64,000 nucleotides of DNA from NCBI RefSeq assembly GCF_003012705.1, contig NZ_PXYL01000004.1, positions 372,001 to 436,000 on the forward strand. The letters run 5' to 3'. Source of the DNA: Pseudaminobacter soli (ex Li et al. 2025) (GTDB taxonomy: Bacteria > Pseudomonadota > Alphaproteobacteria > Rhizobiales > Rhizobiaceae). The position numbers were made by a program, and so were the translations under genes. Below, piece by piece: positions 1 to 8,487 of the stretch. Under the pieces are notes generated by a model. The model did not search any database. It was given only the letters and a program-made list of their open reading frames with translations, and was not told the DNA's origin. How positions within the stretch are numbered: position 1 is the first letter of the stretch; the number at the start of each line of letters is the position of its first letter.

Positions 1-462
1 ACTGGCGGCCGGCTCTTCGAGAACGCCGAAATCGAGCTCGCCGCGGGCAACATTTCGGGCAAGAGTTTCCGATGCCTCACAGACCAGCGAAAGTTCCACC
101 TGCGGGCATTCCTGCGTGAAAGCCTTGAGCGCCGGGGCAATCAAGGTGCCCACAAGGTCGTAAGGCACGCCGAAACGCACAATGCCATTGATCGCGCCGC
201 CCTGAATGTCGGTCCAGATCTCGTCATTGAGCGCGAGCAGGCGGGCCGCCTTGTCGCGCAACCGTTCACCGAGTGGCGTCAGGCGCAGGCCGCGTCGCTC
301 GCGAAAGAAGAGTGGAGCTCCGGCAAGCGCTTCGAGCCTGGCGACCTGCTGGCTGACAGCTCCTTGCGTCAGATGCAGGATCTGACTTGCCGCCGTCATG
401 CTGCGTTGTTCGGCCACCGCGGTGAAGGCGCGCAGAAGAGCGATATCGATGTTTCTGACCAT
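1..462 (-). CDS. LysR-family transcriptional regulator, 3' part cut by window edge
   Basis: The gene reads leftwards from an ATG at 462 and is open to the window edge, so only the first 154 residues are present. Residues 1-62 form a typical LysR winged helix-turn-helix (start MVRNIDIALLRAFTAV, then an AASQ...LTQGAVSQQVARLE core). The beginning of the LysR effector-binding domain follows (GIVRFGVPYDLV). It is divergent from the LysE-type exporter at 555, the classic arrangement in which a LysR protein controls an amino-acid exporter. The effector cannot be told from the sequence. The family call is firm; the regulatory target is inferred from position only. Confidence 0.93.
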   Translation of the reverse strand, partial: MVRNIDIALLRAFTAVAEQRSMTAASQILHLTQGAVSQQVARLEALAGAPLFFRERRGLRLTPLGERLRDKAARLLALNDEIWTDIQGGAINGIVRFGVPYDLVGTLIAPALKAFTQECPQVELSLVCEASETLARNVARGELDFGVLEEPAAS

Positions 463-554
463 CCTTGCATTATGAATGCTAATTCTAGCGATTACCAACT
501 TTAGATTTTGTATTGGCAAGCCGAGCGCTATCAGCCTTTCCGAAGGAGAGGCCG

Positions 555-1151
555 ATGTCGTTGGAAACGCTTACCCCACTATGTCTGTTCGCCCTGGTGT
601 CCACCGCCAGCCCGGGCGGTGCCACTACCCTTGCCACCGCGTCGGGAGCGAGCTTCGGCTTGCGCGGATCGGCGCCGCTGATTGCCGGCATCGCCTTCGG
701 TCTTGCCACCATGGCAGGGGCAGCAGCCATGGGACTTGCGGGCATTCTGCTCGCGATCCCGTCATTGCAGCTCGCCATGAAGGCGATAGGTTCGATCTAC
801 CTGTTGTGGCTGGCGTGGCAGATCGCGGGACGCGGGCCTCCTCACCTTGCGCAGGCACAGGCCAGTCCCATCGGCTTCATTGCTGGCGTTTGGATGCTTT
901 GGCACAATCCGAAGGGCTGGGCGATGACGGTCAGCGCCGCGGCCTCGTTTGCTTCGCTGGCGGATGAGCCCGTTCAACTGGGACTGTTGCTCGCAGCGAC
1001 ATTCGGCATTTTCGCGATCATCTCGCTGTCCACCTGGTGCATTACCGGGCTGTTGCTCGCTCGGCTTTTGCGAACTGATGGGCAATGGTGGGCACTCAAC
1101 ATCTCGCTGGCGACCCTGCTTGCGGCATCCGTCGTGCCTATCTGGATTTGA
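555..1151 (+). CDS. LysE/RhtB-family amino-acid exporter
   Basis: A 198-residue inner-membrane protein with about six hydrophobic segments, the normal size for LysE/RhtB exporters. It opens MSLETLTPLCLFALVSTASPG, where the early Ser-Pro-Gly after the first helix is typical of the family, and a second signature GVWMLWHNPKGW lies near residue 115. The start at 555 is chosen over an in-frame ATG at 513 because an AAGGAG ribosome site at 543-548 sits six bases upstream. The divergent LysR gene at 1-462 is the likely regulator. Family members export amino acids or related small molecules; the substrate here is unknown. Confidence 0.9.
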   Translation: MSLETLTPLCLFALVSTASPGGATTLATASGASFGLRGSAPLIAGIAFGLATMAGAAAMGLAGILLAIPSLQLAMKAIGSIYLLWLAWQIAGRGPPHLAQAQASPIGFIAGVWMLWHNPKGWAMTVSAAASFASLADEPVQLGLLLAATFGIFAIISLSTWCITGLLLARLLRTDGQWWALNISLATLLAASVVPIWI

Positions 1152-1272
1152 GCGCCGTGGGGTGAGGTCACTCCACGCGACTATCGGCGCCCACATCGCG
1201 CTTAGCGAAACAAAAAAGGCAGCACCTGGCCGCCCCTTCGCATATTCCAACGGGTCTATGAACCGCTGCTCC

Positions 1273-2580
1273 CTATGGCGCTGTCACGGGAACGCGCCTC
1301 CGTCGCCGGCCATTGGTGACCTCTATGACGCCCTTGATATGGCGACCCGCCGGCTTGAGCCCGCCATGGAAGAGGATCGCGTTGAAATATACAAAGGGGA
1401 CCGCGATCGCCATTGTTCGCAAGGGATAGTCGACGACAGAATGGATCAGCACGAACAGCACGCCCAGGAACGCGGCTTTGTGGAAATGACTGTGCCGCAT
1501 GCGTAGGAGCTGCCTGCCGATCATCGCAACATATCCCGCGATCAGCAGCCCCGCCATCACGCCGCCCTCGAAGATCAGCTGCAGATAGTCGTTGTGGGCG
1601 TGGTTGGCGTAGCGCTCAGAAATGGTCGAAGGGTCTTCGTAGGCCTGGTAGGCCGCCGGAAAATTCCCGTAGCCAACGCCCAGGGCCCAGTTCTGTTTGA
1701 TCCCCTGTAACGTGGTCGCGGCGAGTTGCGCGCGCGTCGCATCGGTGAAGTCGCGCGCCTCGAGCACGAACCAGGTTCCCATGCCGTAGATGCCAGCAAC
1801 CGCCGCCAAGACCACCAGGCTGCCCACGCCTGCACGCGACCGCGAAGCAAAGAAGGCGACGGACAACACCAATGCCAGCAGCCCGATTACGGCGCCAGCA
1901 CGTGATCCGGTAGCCAGCAGATCGAGCAACAGCAGGATGATCGAGGCAACCGCCCACGGGCGCATGCGGGTGAACGTCGCCAGATAAAGCAGAAAGGGCA
2001 GCACCTCATAAAGCAGCGACGCGAAATGGTTGCGGTTGGCGAAGAAGCCGGCGGTGACCGTATAGGGGAGCAAGCCTTCGACCGTCACCCTCGCGGAGGC
2101 CGAGTATTGGATAAACCCGGCGACGGCATTGCACGCAACGCCGGCGAGCAGGAACGGCAGCAGGGCATGAAGTTGCGGACCCGGCAGGCGCAGCAGGGCA
2201 AACAGCAGAATGACCAGCACCGCAACATAGAGCAGCGATTCAAGCGTGCGTCCGAGTCCGAGGCTGATGAATTCGAGAGTTCCAGCCGTCAGCCGGCCAC
2301 TCGAAAACGCCTCGCTACGCAACGGTCGGACCAGAGCATCCGACACAGGCAGCATCTGGACGATGATTGCCGCAAGAACCAGGCCGCACAGCCAGAATAT
2401 CCGGACATCCACCGCCTCGCCAGAGCGCGCAGCCAGGATCGGCGTGGCCGCCAACAGGATGAACAGCTGGAGCAGAGCGTCGGTCCAGAGCCCTGACGCT
2501 GCGCCTCCACCCAGCAGGGCCGCCGCGATGAAGGCAAGCCCCAGCAGGTATTTCGGCCATTCACCTTTCAGCTTCAGCAA
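1273..2580 (-). CDS. O-antigen ligase/polymerase-like membrane protein (Wzy_C)
   Basis: A 435-residue polytopic membrane protein. The large periplasmic loop and the segment HAHNDYLQLIFEGGVMAGLL around residues 325-350 are typical of the O-antigen ligase/polymerase (Wzy_C) superfamily, which joins or transfers undecaprenol-linked repeat units. The frame begins with TTG at 2580, preceded by an AGAGGA-like ribosome site, and overlaps the end of the TPR gene by 20 bases; no good in-frame ATG lies nearby. It is the last gene of the polysaccharide locus. A second candidate polymerase lies at 19686-21119, so one may polymerise and the other ligate; sequence alone does not say which. Confidence 0.82.
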   Translation of the reverse strand: MLKLKGEWPKYLLGLAFIAAALLGGGAASGLWTDALLQLFILLAATPILAARSGEAVDVRIFWLCGLVLAAIIVQMLPVSDALVRPLRSEAFSSGRLTAGTLEFISLGLGRTLESLLYVAVLVILLFALLRLPGPQLHALLPFLLAGVACNAVAGFIQYSASARVTVEGLLPYTVTAGFFANRNHFASLLYEVLPFLLYLATFTRMRPWAVASIILLLLDLLATGSRAGAVIGLLALVLSVAFFASRSRAGVGSLVVLAAVAGIYGMGTWFVLEARDFTDATRAQLAATTLQGIKQNWALGVGYGNFPAAYQAYEDPSTISERYANHAHNDYLQLIFEGGVMAGLLIAGYVAMIGRQLLRMRHSHFHKAAFLGVLFVLIHSVVDYPLRTMAIAVPFVYFNAILFHGGLKPAGRHIKGVIEVTNGRRRRRVPVTAP

Positions 2581-3808
2581 GGTCCTCTTTCTCTATCCGC
2601 AGAGAATGAAAGCGCACCTGCCCCGAATAGCGGTTCTGCCAGCTTTCGGAGATCACATCGGTTGCGAGACCGATCTGCTGCAGGGCGCAGCCGTCGACCA
2701 CGAAGCTGGCCTCGAAATTCTGATCCCGATAGCTGCCTTCAGGGACAGGGAGGCGGAGCAGTTCTCTTTTCGGGTTCAGGCAGCCGACACGCCAGTAAAG
2801 AGAGCGCGGAGCCCGCAGGTTGGAAGCATCGACCTTGGCAAGGAGCCGGTAGCGGCCGGGTGACAGGAGCAGGGTCTGGCGCAGCACGATATCCCTGGCC
2901 GGCGCATTGAGAAATCGAACCGTCGCCCCGGCAAGGGGCGCTTCGTCGGTCAGGCTGATTTCGGCAGCACGGGTATTGCGATACTGCCAGGCGAACGGGC
3001 TCGTAGCCGAGGCGGGCTGGAAAGATGCGTTGTAGACGAAGCCGCCTTGGTCGTGCTCTCCTGGTGGCAGCGTGAAGCGAAACAGACGATAGGCTTCCTC
3101 GTAGCGTTTTGCCGCGATGAACCCGCGGCTTACGGCCTCGATCTCGCTCCGCTCCGGCGGGTGGTCGGAATCGGCGAGGTCCAGCAGCAACCGATATGCG
3201 ATGCCCAGCCCCTCTTCTTGGCGTGCCAGAGCGTACAGGATCCGGCCTCGCCACGGCGCGCCCTCGCGCATGGGCTCGACCATGGCCTCATAGGCGCCGT
3301 GGTCTGACAGCAGCCGCGGCAACAGGGACGTCCAGGCGCCGGCACGCTTTGGCCATCGCCGCAACAAGACATCGATATGCCCGACCGCGCCGGCATAGTC
3401 GCCAGTGTCGATGGCGCGCACCATCAGGTGCTGCAGCGCATCGATTTCGGTGCGGGAAAGCAGGTGCGCTTGTCGAAAAAGACGATCCGCCTCTTCCTTT
3501 TTGCCCATTCGCAGGCGCACCTCCCCCAACAGGCTGTGGAAACGGGAATCGACAGGGCTGATCGCAAGGCCGCTGGTGGCCATGCGCAGCAGCTTTTGAA
3601 GATCGGGATCGTTGTCGTTGAGCGCGTCCGTCAGTGCGTTGACGCGCGCCTGCGCGTTGAGCGGGTTGAGCCGGAGAGCGGCTTCAGGCGCAGTTTTCTC
3701 AATCGACCGGCTTAAGCCGTTGAATGAGACGACTGACAGAACTGCGAGCGATATGGCCCAGACGATCCAGGAACGTGCGGTTCCTCTCAGCGTGGCTACC
3801 CGTTCCAC
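2561..3808 (-). CDS. Membrane-anchored TPR-containing protein of the polysaccharide locus
   Basis: A protein of about 415 residues with one N-terminal transmembrane segment (WIVWAISLAVLSVVSF), then TPR-like helical repeats (SRFHSLLGEVRLRMGKKEEA and following) over roughly residues 60-230. A C-terminal beta-rich domain with no recognised match follows. I place the start at GTG 3808 because GGAGGGG stands six bases before it; the first in-frame ATG at 3841 has no ribosome site. The gene overlaps the tyrosine-kinase gene by about 110 bases and the polymerase gene by 20, so the three are probably translated together. TPR proteins beside Wzc often act as assembly scaffolds, but the role here is inference. 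Confidence 0.7.
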   Translation of the reverse strand: MERVATLRGTARSWIVWAISLAVLSVVSFNGLSRSIEKTAPEAALRLNPLNAQARVNALTDALNDNDPDLQKLLRMATSGLAISPVDSRFHSLLGEVRLRMGKKEEADRLFRQAHLLSRTEIDALQHLMVRAIDTGDYAGAVGHIDVLLRRWPKRAGAWTSLLPRLLSDHGAYEAMVEPMREGAPWRGRILYALARQEEGLGIAYRLLLDLADSDHPPERSEIEAVSRGFIAAKRYEEAYRLFRFTLPPGEHDQGGFVYNASFQPASATSPFAWQYRNTRAAEISLTDEAPLAGATVRFLNAPARDIVLRQTLLLSPGRYRLLAKVDASNLRAPRSLYWRVGCLNPKRELLRLPVPEGSYRDQNFEASFVVDGCALQQIGLATDVISESWQNRYSGQVRFHSLRIEKEDLAEAER

Positions 3809-6062
3809 CCTGCCCCTCCAGCTTCGGAAGTTCGTGACCATACTGATAGTAGTAATAGTTCATGTACCGGTACGCGTAGTTGTAGTCGAAAGTCCCGGCG
3901 CTGAACCTGGCCAGGCAAGCGCCAATGACGTTGCCGCCAGCGGCTCGGAGCCGCTTCAGCGCCGATTTCGCGGACTTGCGCGACACATTGTTCGCCGACA
4001 CCAGAAGTAGCGTGGCTTGCGCGATCCGGCTGAGGATCGGCGCGTCGGAGAGGCCAACAACCGGCGGGCTGTCGATAATGACGAGATCGAACCGGCCGGC
4101 GAAATACTCGACCAGAAGTGCCATCTTGGCGGACGACAGCAGATCGGCCGGATTGGGGGGGATGGTGCCTGAGGTCACCACCCAGATATTGCTTTCCCTG
4201 GTTTTCCTGATGGTACGCGGCAGATCTTCGCGCGGCACCGAATTCGTCAGGATGTTGCTCAGGCCCAGCGTGTTGTCGAGGCCGAAGAGCCGGTGCATGC
4301 TGGGCTTGCGAAGGTCGCCATCGATGATCAGCACCTTCTTGCCAATCACGCCGAAATCGAGCGCAATCTTGTAGGCGCTGGTCGACTTGGTTTCCGACGG
4401 CTCGGAACTGGTGATCACCAGTGTCCTCGGCATGCCCTCCGCGCCCGAGAACTGGATCGAGGTCCTGAGGCTGCGATAGGCTTTCGACAGGCCCGATTTT
4501 TGGTCCGCAAGGCTCGCTTCCAGGTCTTCGGCATCGACCTTCGGAAGAATACCCAGCACGGAAAGGCCAAGCTCCTTCTCGATCTGCTCGGGATTGACGA
4601 AACTGTTGTTGAGCAGTTCGAGCAGATAGATGATCGCCGCGCTCAGCGCCATGAACAGGGTAAGCGCTATGGCGAGGTTGATCGAAAGCCGCGGGGCCAC
4701 CGGCACCTTCGAAAGAACGGCCAGATCGACGATCGTGGCGTTCTGGGATTTGAGCTCCGACCCGACACCGATCGTATTCAGCTTGGTTATCAGCGTTTCG
4801 TATTGCGAGCGGTTGGAGTCGACCTCGCGCTTGAGGATCGTGTACTGAATGTTCTTGTCCTCATAGGCGATCAGCCCCTGCTCCAGCTCGGCAAGCTTCG
4901 CTCGTAGCTCGCCCTCGCGCTTCACCGCCTCGTCGCGCTTCTTTCTTATGCCGTCGAGTATGACGGCGACACCGTCGGCATACTGCCGCTCCAGTTCGCC
5001 GATGCGCGTCTGAAGCTGGCGCATCTCGGGGAAGCCGGGTTTGAAGGTGGTCAGTTTCTGCTGGTACTCGGCTTTGAGCTGGGCAGTTTCGGTGCGCAGT
5101 TTCTGCAGCGGTTCGCTGGCCAGCACCTGTTCGAGGCTGTCGCCGCGGCCAAGCTCGATCTGGCTGACGAGCACATTTCTCTCGAGCCGATCCTCCATCG
5201 CCTTGGCGAGTGCGGTGTTGATGGCTTCGATATTGGAGGCGATGAGCGATCGTTCGCTGCCTGTGACGGTGATGCCCGCCTTGCGCGCATAATCGACCAG
5301 CGCCTGTTCCGAAGCCTGCAGCTTCACCTTGACCTGCAGCACCTGCTCCTGGATGAACTGGCGCGCGAGCTCCGAGGTCTCGCCGGTCTGATCCACACGT
5401 TGATCGATGAAGCTCTGGGTAATCTGGTTGGCGACGTCGCGAGCATATTCGGGCTTCTGGTCGCGGAAGGCGATTGTCAGCAGGCTGGTGTTGGGGACCA
5501 GGTTGACGGACATCGCGCCAAGCACGCGCTCTACGGCTATCCGCTTGCGCTCTTCGGAAGTGAGCAGATCGGGTTCCGAAACGAGTTTCAACCCGAAGGC
5601 GCGTCTGGCCAGGTTCCAGGGCGAAAAGCTGGGCGCGGGATAAAGGAAGTCTCGCTTGTCGGCGAGGCCAAGCTGGTAGACGACGCGCTCGGCTATGGCG
5701 CGGCTCATGATCTTTTCGCGCGCGGTCAGGAACGCCCGCTGGTCGGACGTTTCCGACACCACCTCGATATCCTGGAAAACGCGCGCCGACGGCGTCACCA
5801 CCTCCAGACGGGCTGACGACTGGTAGATGGGCGTCTGCATCATGGTCACGACGAAGCCGCCGACCAGCGCAAAGAGCACCATGAAAGCGATCAGCCATCG
5901 ATGCCGTACGACAATCGACAGAAGCTTGAGTGGATCGAGCAGGCCTTCGCGTTCGGGCTTGTCATCGCCATAGGGATGGTAATCGAATTGCTGGTAGGAC
6001 TGCACATCGCCGTAAGGCGGAAGCGATCCGTAATTGGGCAGCGGATAGGAGCGATCCAGCAT
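3699..6062 (-). CDS. Wzc/ExoP-like polysaccharide co-polymerase and tyrosine autokinase
   Basis: A 787-residue inner-membrane protein with the usual BY-kinase plan: N-terminal Wzz domain with a first transmembrane helix near residues 53-72, a long coiled-coil periplasmic region, a second helix near 455-475, then a cytoplasmic kinase. Walker A' (VLIIDGDLRKPS) and Walker B (FDLVIIDSPPVVG) are canonical. The C-terminus holds a Tyr cluster (YRYMNYYYYQYG), the expected autophosphorylation tail. The P-loop reads SSEPSETKSTSAYK, with Thr where Gly of EGKS/T is normal. The partner phosphatase (6848-7666) and export lipoprotein (6085-6846) are adjacent. It should control chain length and export. Confidence 0.93.
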   Translation of the reverse strand: MLDRSYPLPNYGSLPPYGDVQSYQQFDYHPYGDDKPEREGLLDPLKLLSIVVRHRWLIAFMVLFALVGGFVVTMMQTPIYQSSARLEVVTPSARVFQDIEVVSETSDQRAFLTAREKIMSRAIAERVVYQLGLADKRDFLYPAPSFSPWNLARRAFGLKLVSEPDLLTSEERKRIAVERVLGAMSVNLVPNTSLLTIAFRDQKPEYARDVANQITQSFIDQRVDQTGETSELARQFIQEQVLQVKVKLQASEQALVDYARKAGITVTGSERSLIASNIEAINTALAKAMEDRLERNVLVSQIELGRGDSLEQVLASEPLQKLRTETAQLKAEYQQKLTTFKPGFPEMRQLQTRIGELERQYADGVAVILDGIRKKRDEAVKREGELRAKLAELEQGLIAYEDKNIQYTILKREVDSNRSQYETLITKLNTIGVGSELKSQNATIVDLAVLSKVPVAPRLSINLAIALTLFMALSAAIIYLLELLNNSFVNPEQIEKELGLSVLGILPKVDAEDLEASLADQKSGLSKAYRSLRTSIQFSGAEGMPRTLVITSSEPSETKSTSAYKIALDFGVIGKKVLIIDGDLRKPSMHRLFGLDNTLGLSNILTNSVPREDLPRTIRKTRESNIWVVTSGTIPPNPADLLSSAKMALLVEYFAGRFDLVIIDSPPVVGLSDAPILSRIAQATLLLVSANNVSRKSAKSALKRLRAAGGNVIGACLARFSAGTFDYNYAYRYMNYYYYQYGHELPKLEGQGGTGSHAERNRTFLDRLGHIARSSVSRLIQRLKPVD

Positions 6063-6084
6063 ATACTAACCTTTTGAAATTGCT

Positions 6085-6846
6085 TTAAGGCACAAGGACC
6101 GCGAGGCGGCCGACAGACGTGGCCACGCCGAGCGCTTCCTTGAGGCTTTGCATCACCACGCGCGACTGAGAGGCAAAGACGACAACCACGTCCCCTCCAT
6201 AGACCGGTGGGTTGCGGCCGCTGCCCTGTCGAATGTCATCGACCTTGTAATTGGCGACGTAGTTGACATCGCCCACCCGGCGAAAAACGTAGACTTTCGA
6301 CGGATCAGCCACCCCGGTGAACCCTCCCGCCAGCGCAACCGCATCGAGCAGCGAGGCGCCGGGTGGAAGCGGAAAGACGCCGGAACGCCTCACCTCGCCG
6401 TCCACGGTCACCCGACGCGCGGCGGATTCCTTGACGAAGACCGACACGTTCGGCGACTGAAGATAGTTGGCCGCATAGGCGGTCTCGATGTCGCCTTGCA
6501 GCATCTGGACGGACTTTCCCGAGGCCTGCACCGCCCCGATCAGGGGCAACGAGATATAGCCGCGATCATCGACCTGAACCGTGCGCGCCAGATCCGGCAC
6601 CTGAAAGACCGATATATCGAGCACATCCGAATTCGCCACTGGCTGCGCCACGCCGCTCGTCACCGCCAGAGGCGGCGGAAGCTCGGCAACCATTTTCAGT
6701 CCGCGGTCGCGGGAGCTAGCGGCAACGCTGCTCAATGCCATAAGCTCTGCCGGGGTTTCGCGCGACGTGCCGGGCGTGGCGCTGCACCCCCAGATCGCGA
6801 ACAGGCAGGAAGCCATAGCGGCCGCAGCGCCCAGCTTGCACTTCAT
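6085..6846 (-). CDS. Polysaccharide export lipoprotein (Wza/ExoF-like)
   Basis: A 253-residue outer-membrane export protein. The signal peptide ends in a lipobox-like AIWGC, so the mature protein is probably acylated at Cys 21. A polysaccharide-export domain follows (SDVLDISVFQVPDLARTVQV then GYISLPLIGAVQASG), then SLBB-like repeats (VTVDGEVRRSGVFPLPPGASL). ATG 6846 is chosen over the upstream frame opening because AGGAG lies eight bases before it and it places the signal peptide at the N-terminus. It follows the phosphatase gene by one base (TAACATG) and precedes the kinase gene by 22 bases, which supports one transcription unit with Wzc function. Confidence 0.9.
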   Translation of the reverse strand: MKCKLGAAAAMASCLFAIWGCSATPGTSRETPAELMALSSVAASSRDRGLKMVAELPPPLAVTSGVAQPVANSDVLDISVFQVPDLARTVQVDDRGYISLPLIGAVQASGKSVQMLQGDIETAYAANYLQSPNVSVFVKESAARRVTVDGEVRRSGVFPLPPGASLLDAVALAGGFTGVADPSKVYVFRRVGDVNYVANYKVDDIRQGSGRNPPVYGGDVVVVFASQSRVVMQSLKEALGVATSVGRLAVLVP

Positions 6847-6847
6847 G

Positions 6848-7666
6848 TTAGGCACTCCTGATCCATTCAAAGAGCCGGCTAAACGGCCGAATTTCGCCGG
6901 CAGGTTGCGATGTTGGAAATTTTGCCGCTCGGCTCGAGGCGAGGTGCGGGGCAACTGGCAGATCGCGCAGAATGCGCATCGGCTTTTGGATCACGAGATC
7001 CTCGGCCAGCTCTCGCCCATGACGAGCCGCCACGATCTCCCGCGCCTTCGACAGGCCCGGCGCCCTTGCCCGCAGATTGTGAGCGTCGCTTGCGATGATG
7101 TCCACGCGGCCGTCGTCCAGCATGCGGTCGGCCAGGTATTGCGCCGTACGTCCAAAGCAGCCTGTCAGGGAGCCGGCCGTGATCTGTATCAGACAGCCGG
7201 CCGCGTTGATCCTGTCGACGACGTCATAGTGCGTGCGTGTCCACGCCAGCCGCTCCGGATGGGTCATTATCGGCACGAAACCCGCGCCAATCAGGCTTGC
7301 GATCAGATTTTCGAGCTGTGGCGGCAGCACCTGATGCGGCGGCTCGAGCAGAAAATAGCGCGAGCCGTTGAGTGTTGGGATGGTGCCGTCACCGAGCTTT
7401 TTGGGCAGATCGGGCGCGATGTGCACGTCTGCGCCCACCACGAGCGTCAGATCGATGTCGGCCTCGCCAAGCGCCTGGCGCAACGAGGCGACGCGAGCCT
7501 CGATCCCGGTCGCATCATTGCTGTAGAGGCCCGGCAATATGTGCGGCGTGCATGCCATGACACGCACCCCGTCGTCGACGGCTCGCCGGGCCATGGTGAG
7601 CGCCATCTCCAGATCGGCGGCGCCGTCGTCACATCCGGGAAGAAGGTGAGAATGAAGATCGATCAT
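6848..7666 (-). CDS. CpsB/YwqE-type tyrosine-protein phosphatase (PHP family)
   Basis: A 272-residue PHP-fold metal-dependent phosphatase. The N-terminus MIDLHSHLLPGCDDGAADL carries the DxHxH-like metal-binding start. Later ligand motifs include CTPHILPG near residue 39, MTHPER near 135 and SDAHN near 195. CpsB/CapC/YwqE enzymes dephosphorylate BY-kinases, and the substrate kinase is encoded 0.8 kb downstream in the same transcription direction. The length is normal for the family. A manganese-dependent phosphatase of this type together with a tyrosine-rich kinase is the usual switch of polysaccharide chain assembly. Confidence 0.88.
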   Translation of the reverse strand: MIDLHSHLLPGCDDGAADLEMALTMARRAVDDGVRVMACTPHILPGLYSNDATGIEARVASLRQALGEADIDLTLVVGADVHIAPDLPKKLGDGTIPTLNGSRYFLLEPPHQVLPPQLENLIASLIGAGFVPIMTHPERLAWTRTHYDVVDRINAAGCLIQITAGSLTGCFGRTAQYLADRMLDDGRVDIIASDAHNLRARAPGLSKAREIVAARHGRELAEDLVIQKPMRILRDLPVAPHLASSRAAKFPTSQPAGEIRPFSRLFEWIRSA

Positions 7667-7791
7667 GGTCGGCGTATTGCCAGTTATGTCGTCGTCACGG
7701 GCAGCCCTTCACGGAAGGGTCGCGCCAGGAAGGACGGGCATGCTTCCATGCCCACCTGCAATTTCCATCAATATCGATTGGTCCGAAAACC

Positions 7792-8322
7792 TCAGGGGCT
7801 GAGGGGCTTGGTGTCATCCCCCGTCGACGTCGCAAGGGCCGCGCCGATCCCTAGCGCCACTGCCGCACCACCAACGATCAAGGCAGTCCCGTTACCCGCT
7901 CCGACCACGCCGCTCGGATCCGTTTCGCTGAGCACGACGCAAAGCCGTTCACCCTCCGTCGTGAATGTGGCCTGCATCCGCGGCTTGAGGTCCAACCTGT
8001 GCTGCCCCACCGCGAGCGATGCACGGCTGACCGGCCCGGTCTCAACCGCGCCGCCCAATGCGATAGGCGTGCCAACGGAGGCTGGCGCCCAGCCCTGATT
8101 GGGGCCCAAGACATTCACCTGCCCTCTGGCGGACGCAACGGTCCCGGCCGCTTGGTGGTTGCGCACACTGGATAGAGGCAGGCGAAGAGCGCAGTCCTTC
8201 GCGTAGGCGCTGGTGCCAATGCTCGCGGCGAGGCCTAAGCCCATGACGACAGCGGCGATCGTCCTGATCTTCCGATGATTGATCAGCCGGAGCGCGGCCG
8301 AATTTCGATGAATCCCGTTCAT
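7792..8322 (-). CDS. Secreted FecR-like domain protein of unknown role
   Basis: A 176-residue protein with an N-terminal signal peptide (cleavage likely after TSAYA), a middle segment that resembles a FecR domain (ASARGQVNVLGPNQGW, then GTPIALGGAVETGPVSRA) and a C-terminal hydrophobic helix rich in Ala and Gly followed by a short polar tail. No sigma factor or TonB-dependent receptor is nearby, so classic FecR signalling is unlikely. It sits between the nucleotide-sugar dehydrogenase and the phosphatase genes of the polysaccharide locus and may be an accessory surface or periplasmic factor. The FecR resemblance is my reading of the pattern and has not been tested by a profile search. Confidence 0.6.
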   Translation of the reverse strand: MNGIHRNSAALRLINHRKIRTIAAVVMGLGLAASIGTSAYAKDCALRLPLSSVRNHQAAGTVASARGQVNVLGPNQGWAPASVGTPIALGGAVETGPVSRASLAVGQHRLDLKPRMQATFTTEGERLCVVLSETDPSGVVGAGNGTALIVGGAAVALGIGAALATSTGDDTKPLSP

Positions 8323-8487
8323 GTTTGATCTCGTTTGTTGACTCTACAGAGGGCACTTTCGCTACCGCCTTTCGGAACGGACACCGTTGGCCCTCGATGA
8401 CTGACCGGCCCAAAACCAGCCGCGGCTGTAGGCCGAACTGACACGCGTGCGCGTCAAAGGCTCACGGTGGACCGTGGGCGCTGCGGA

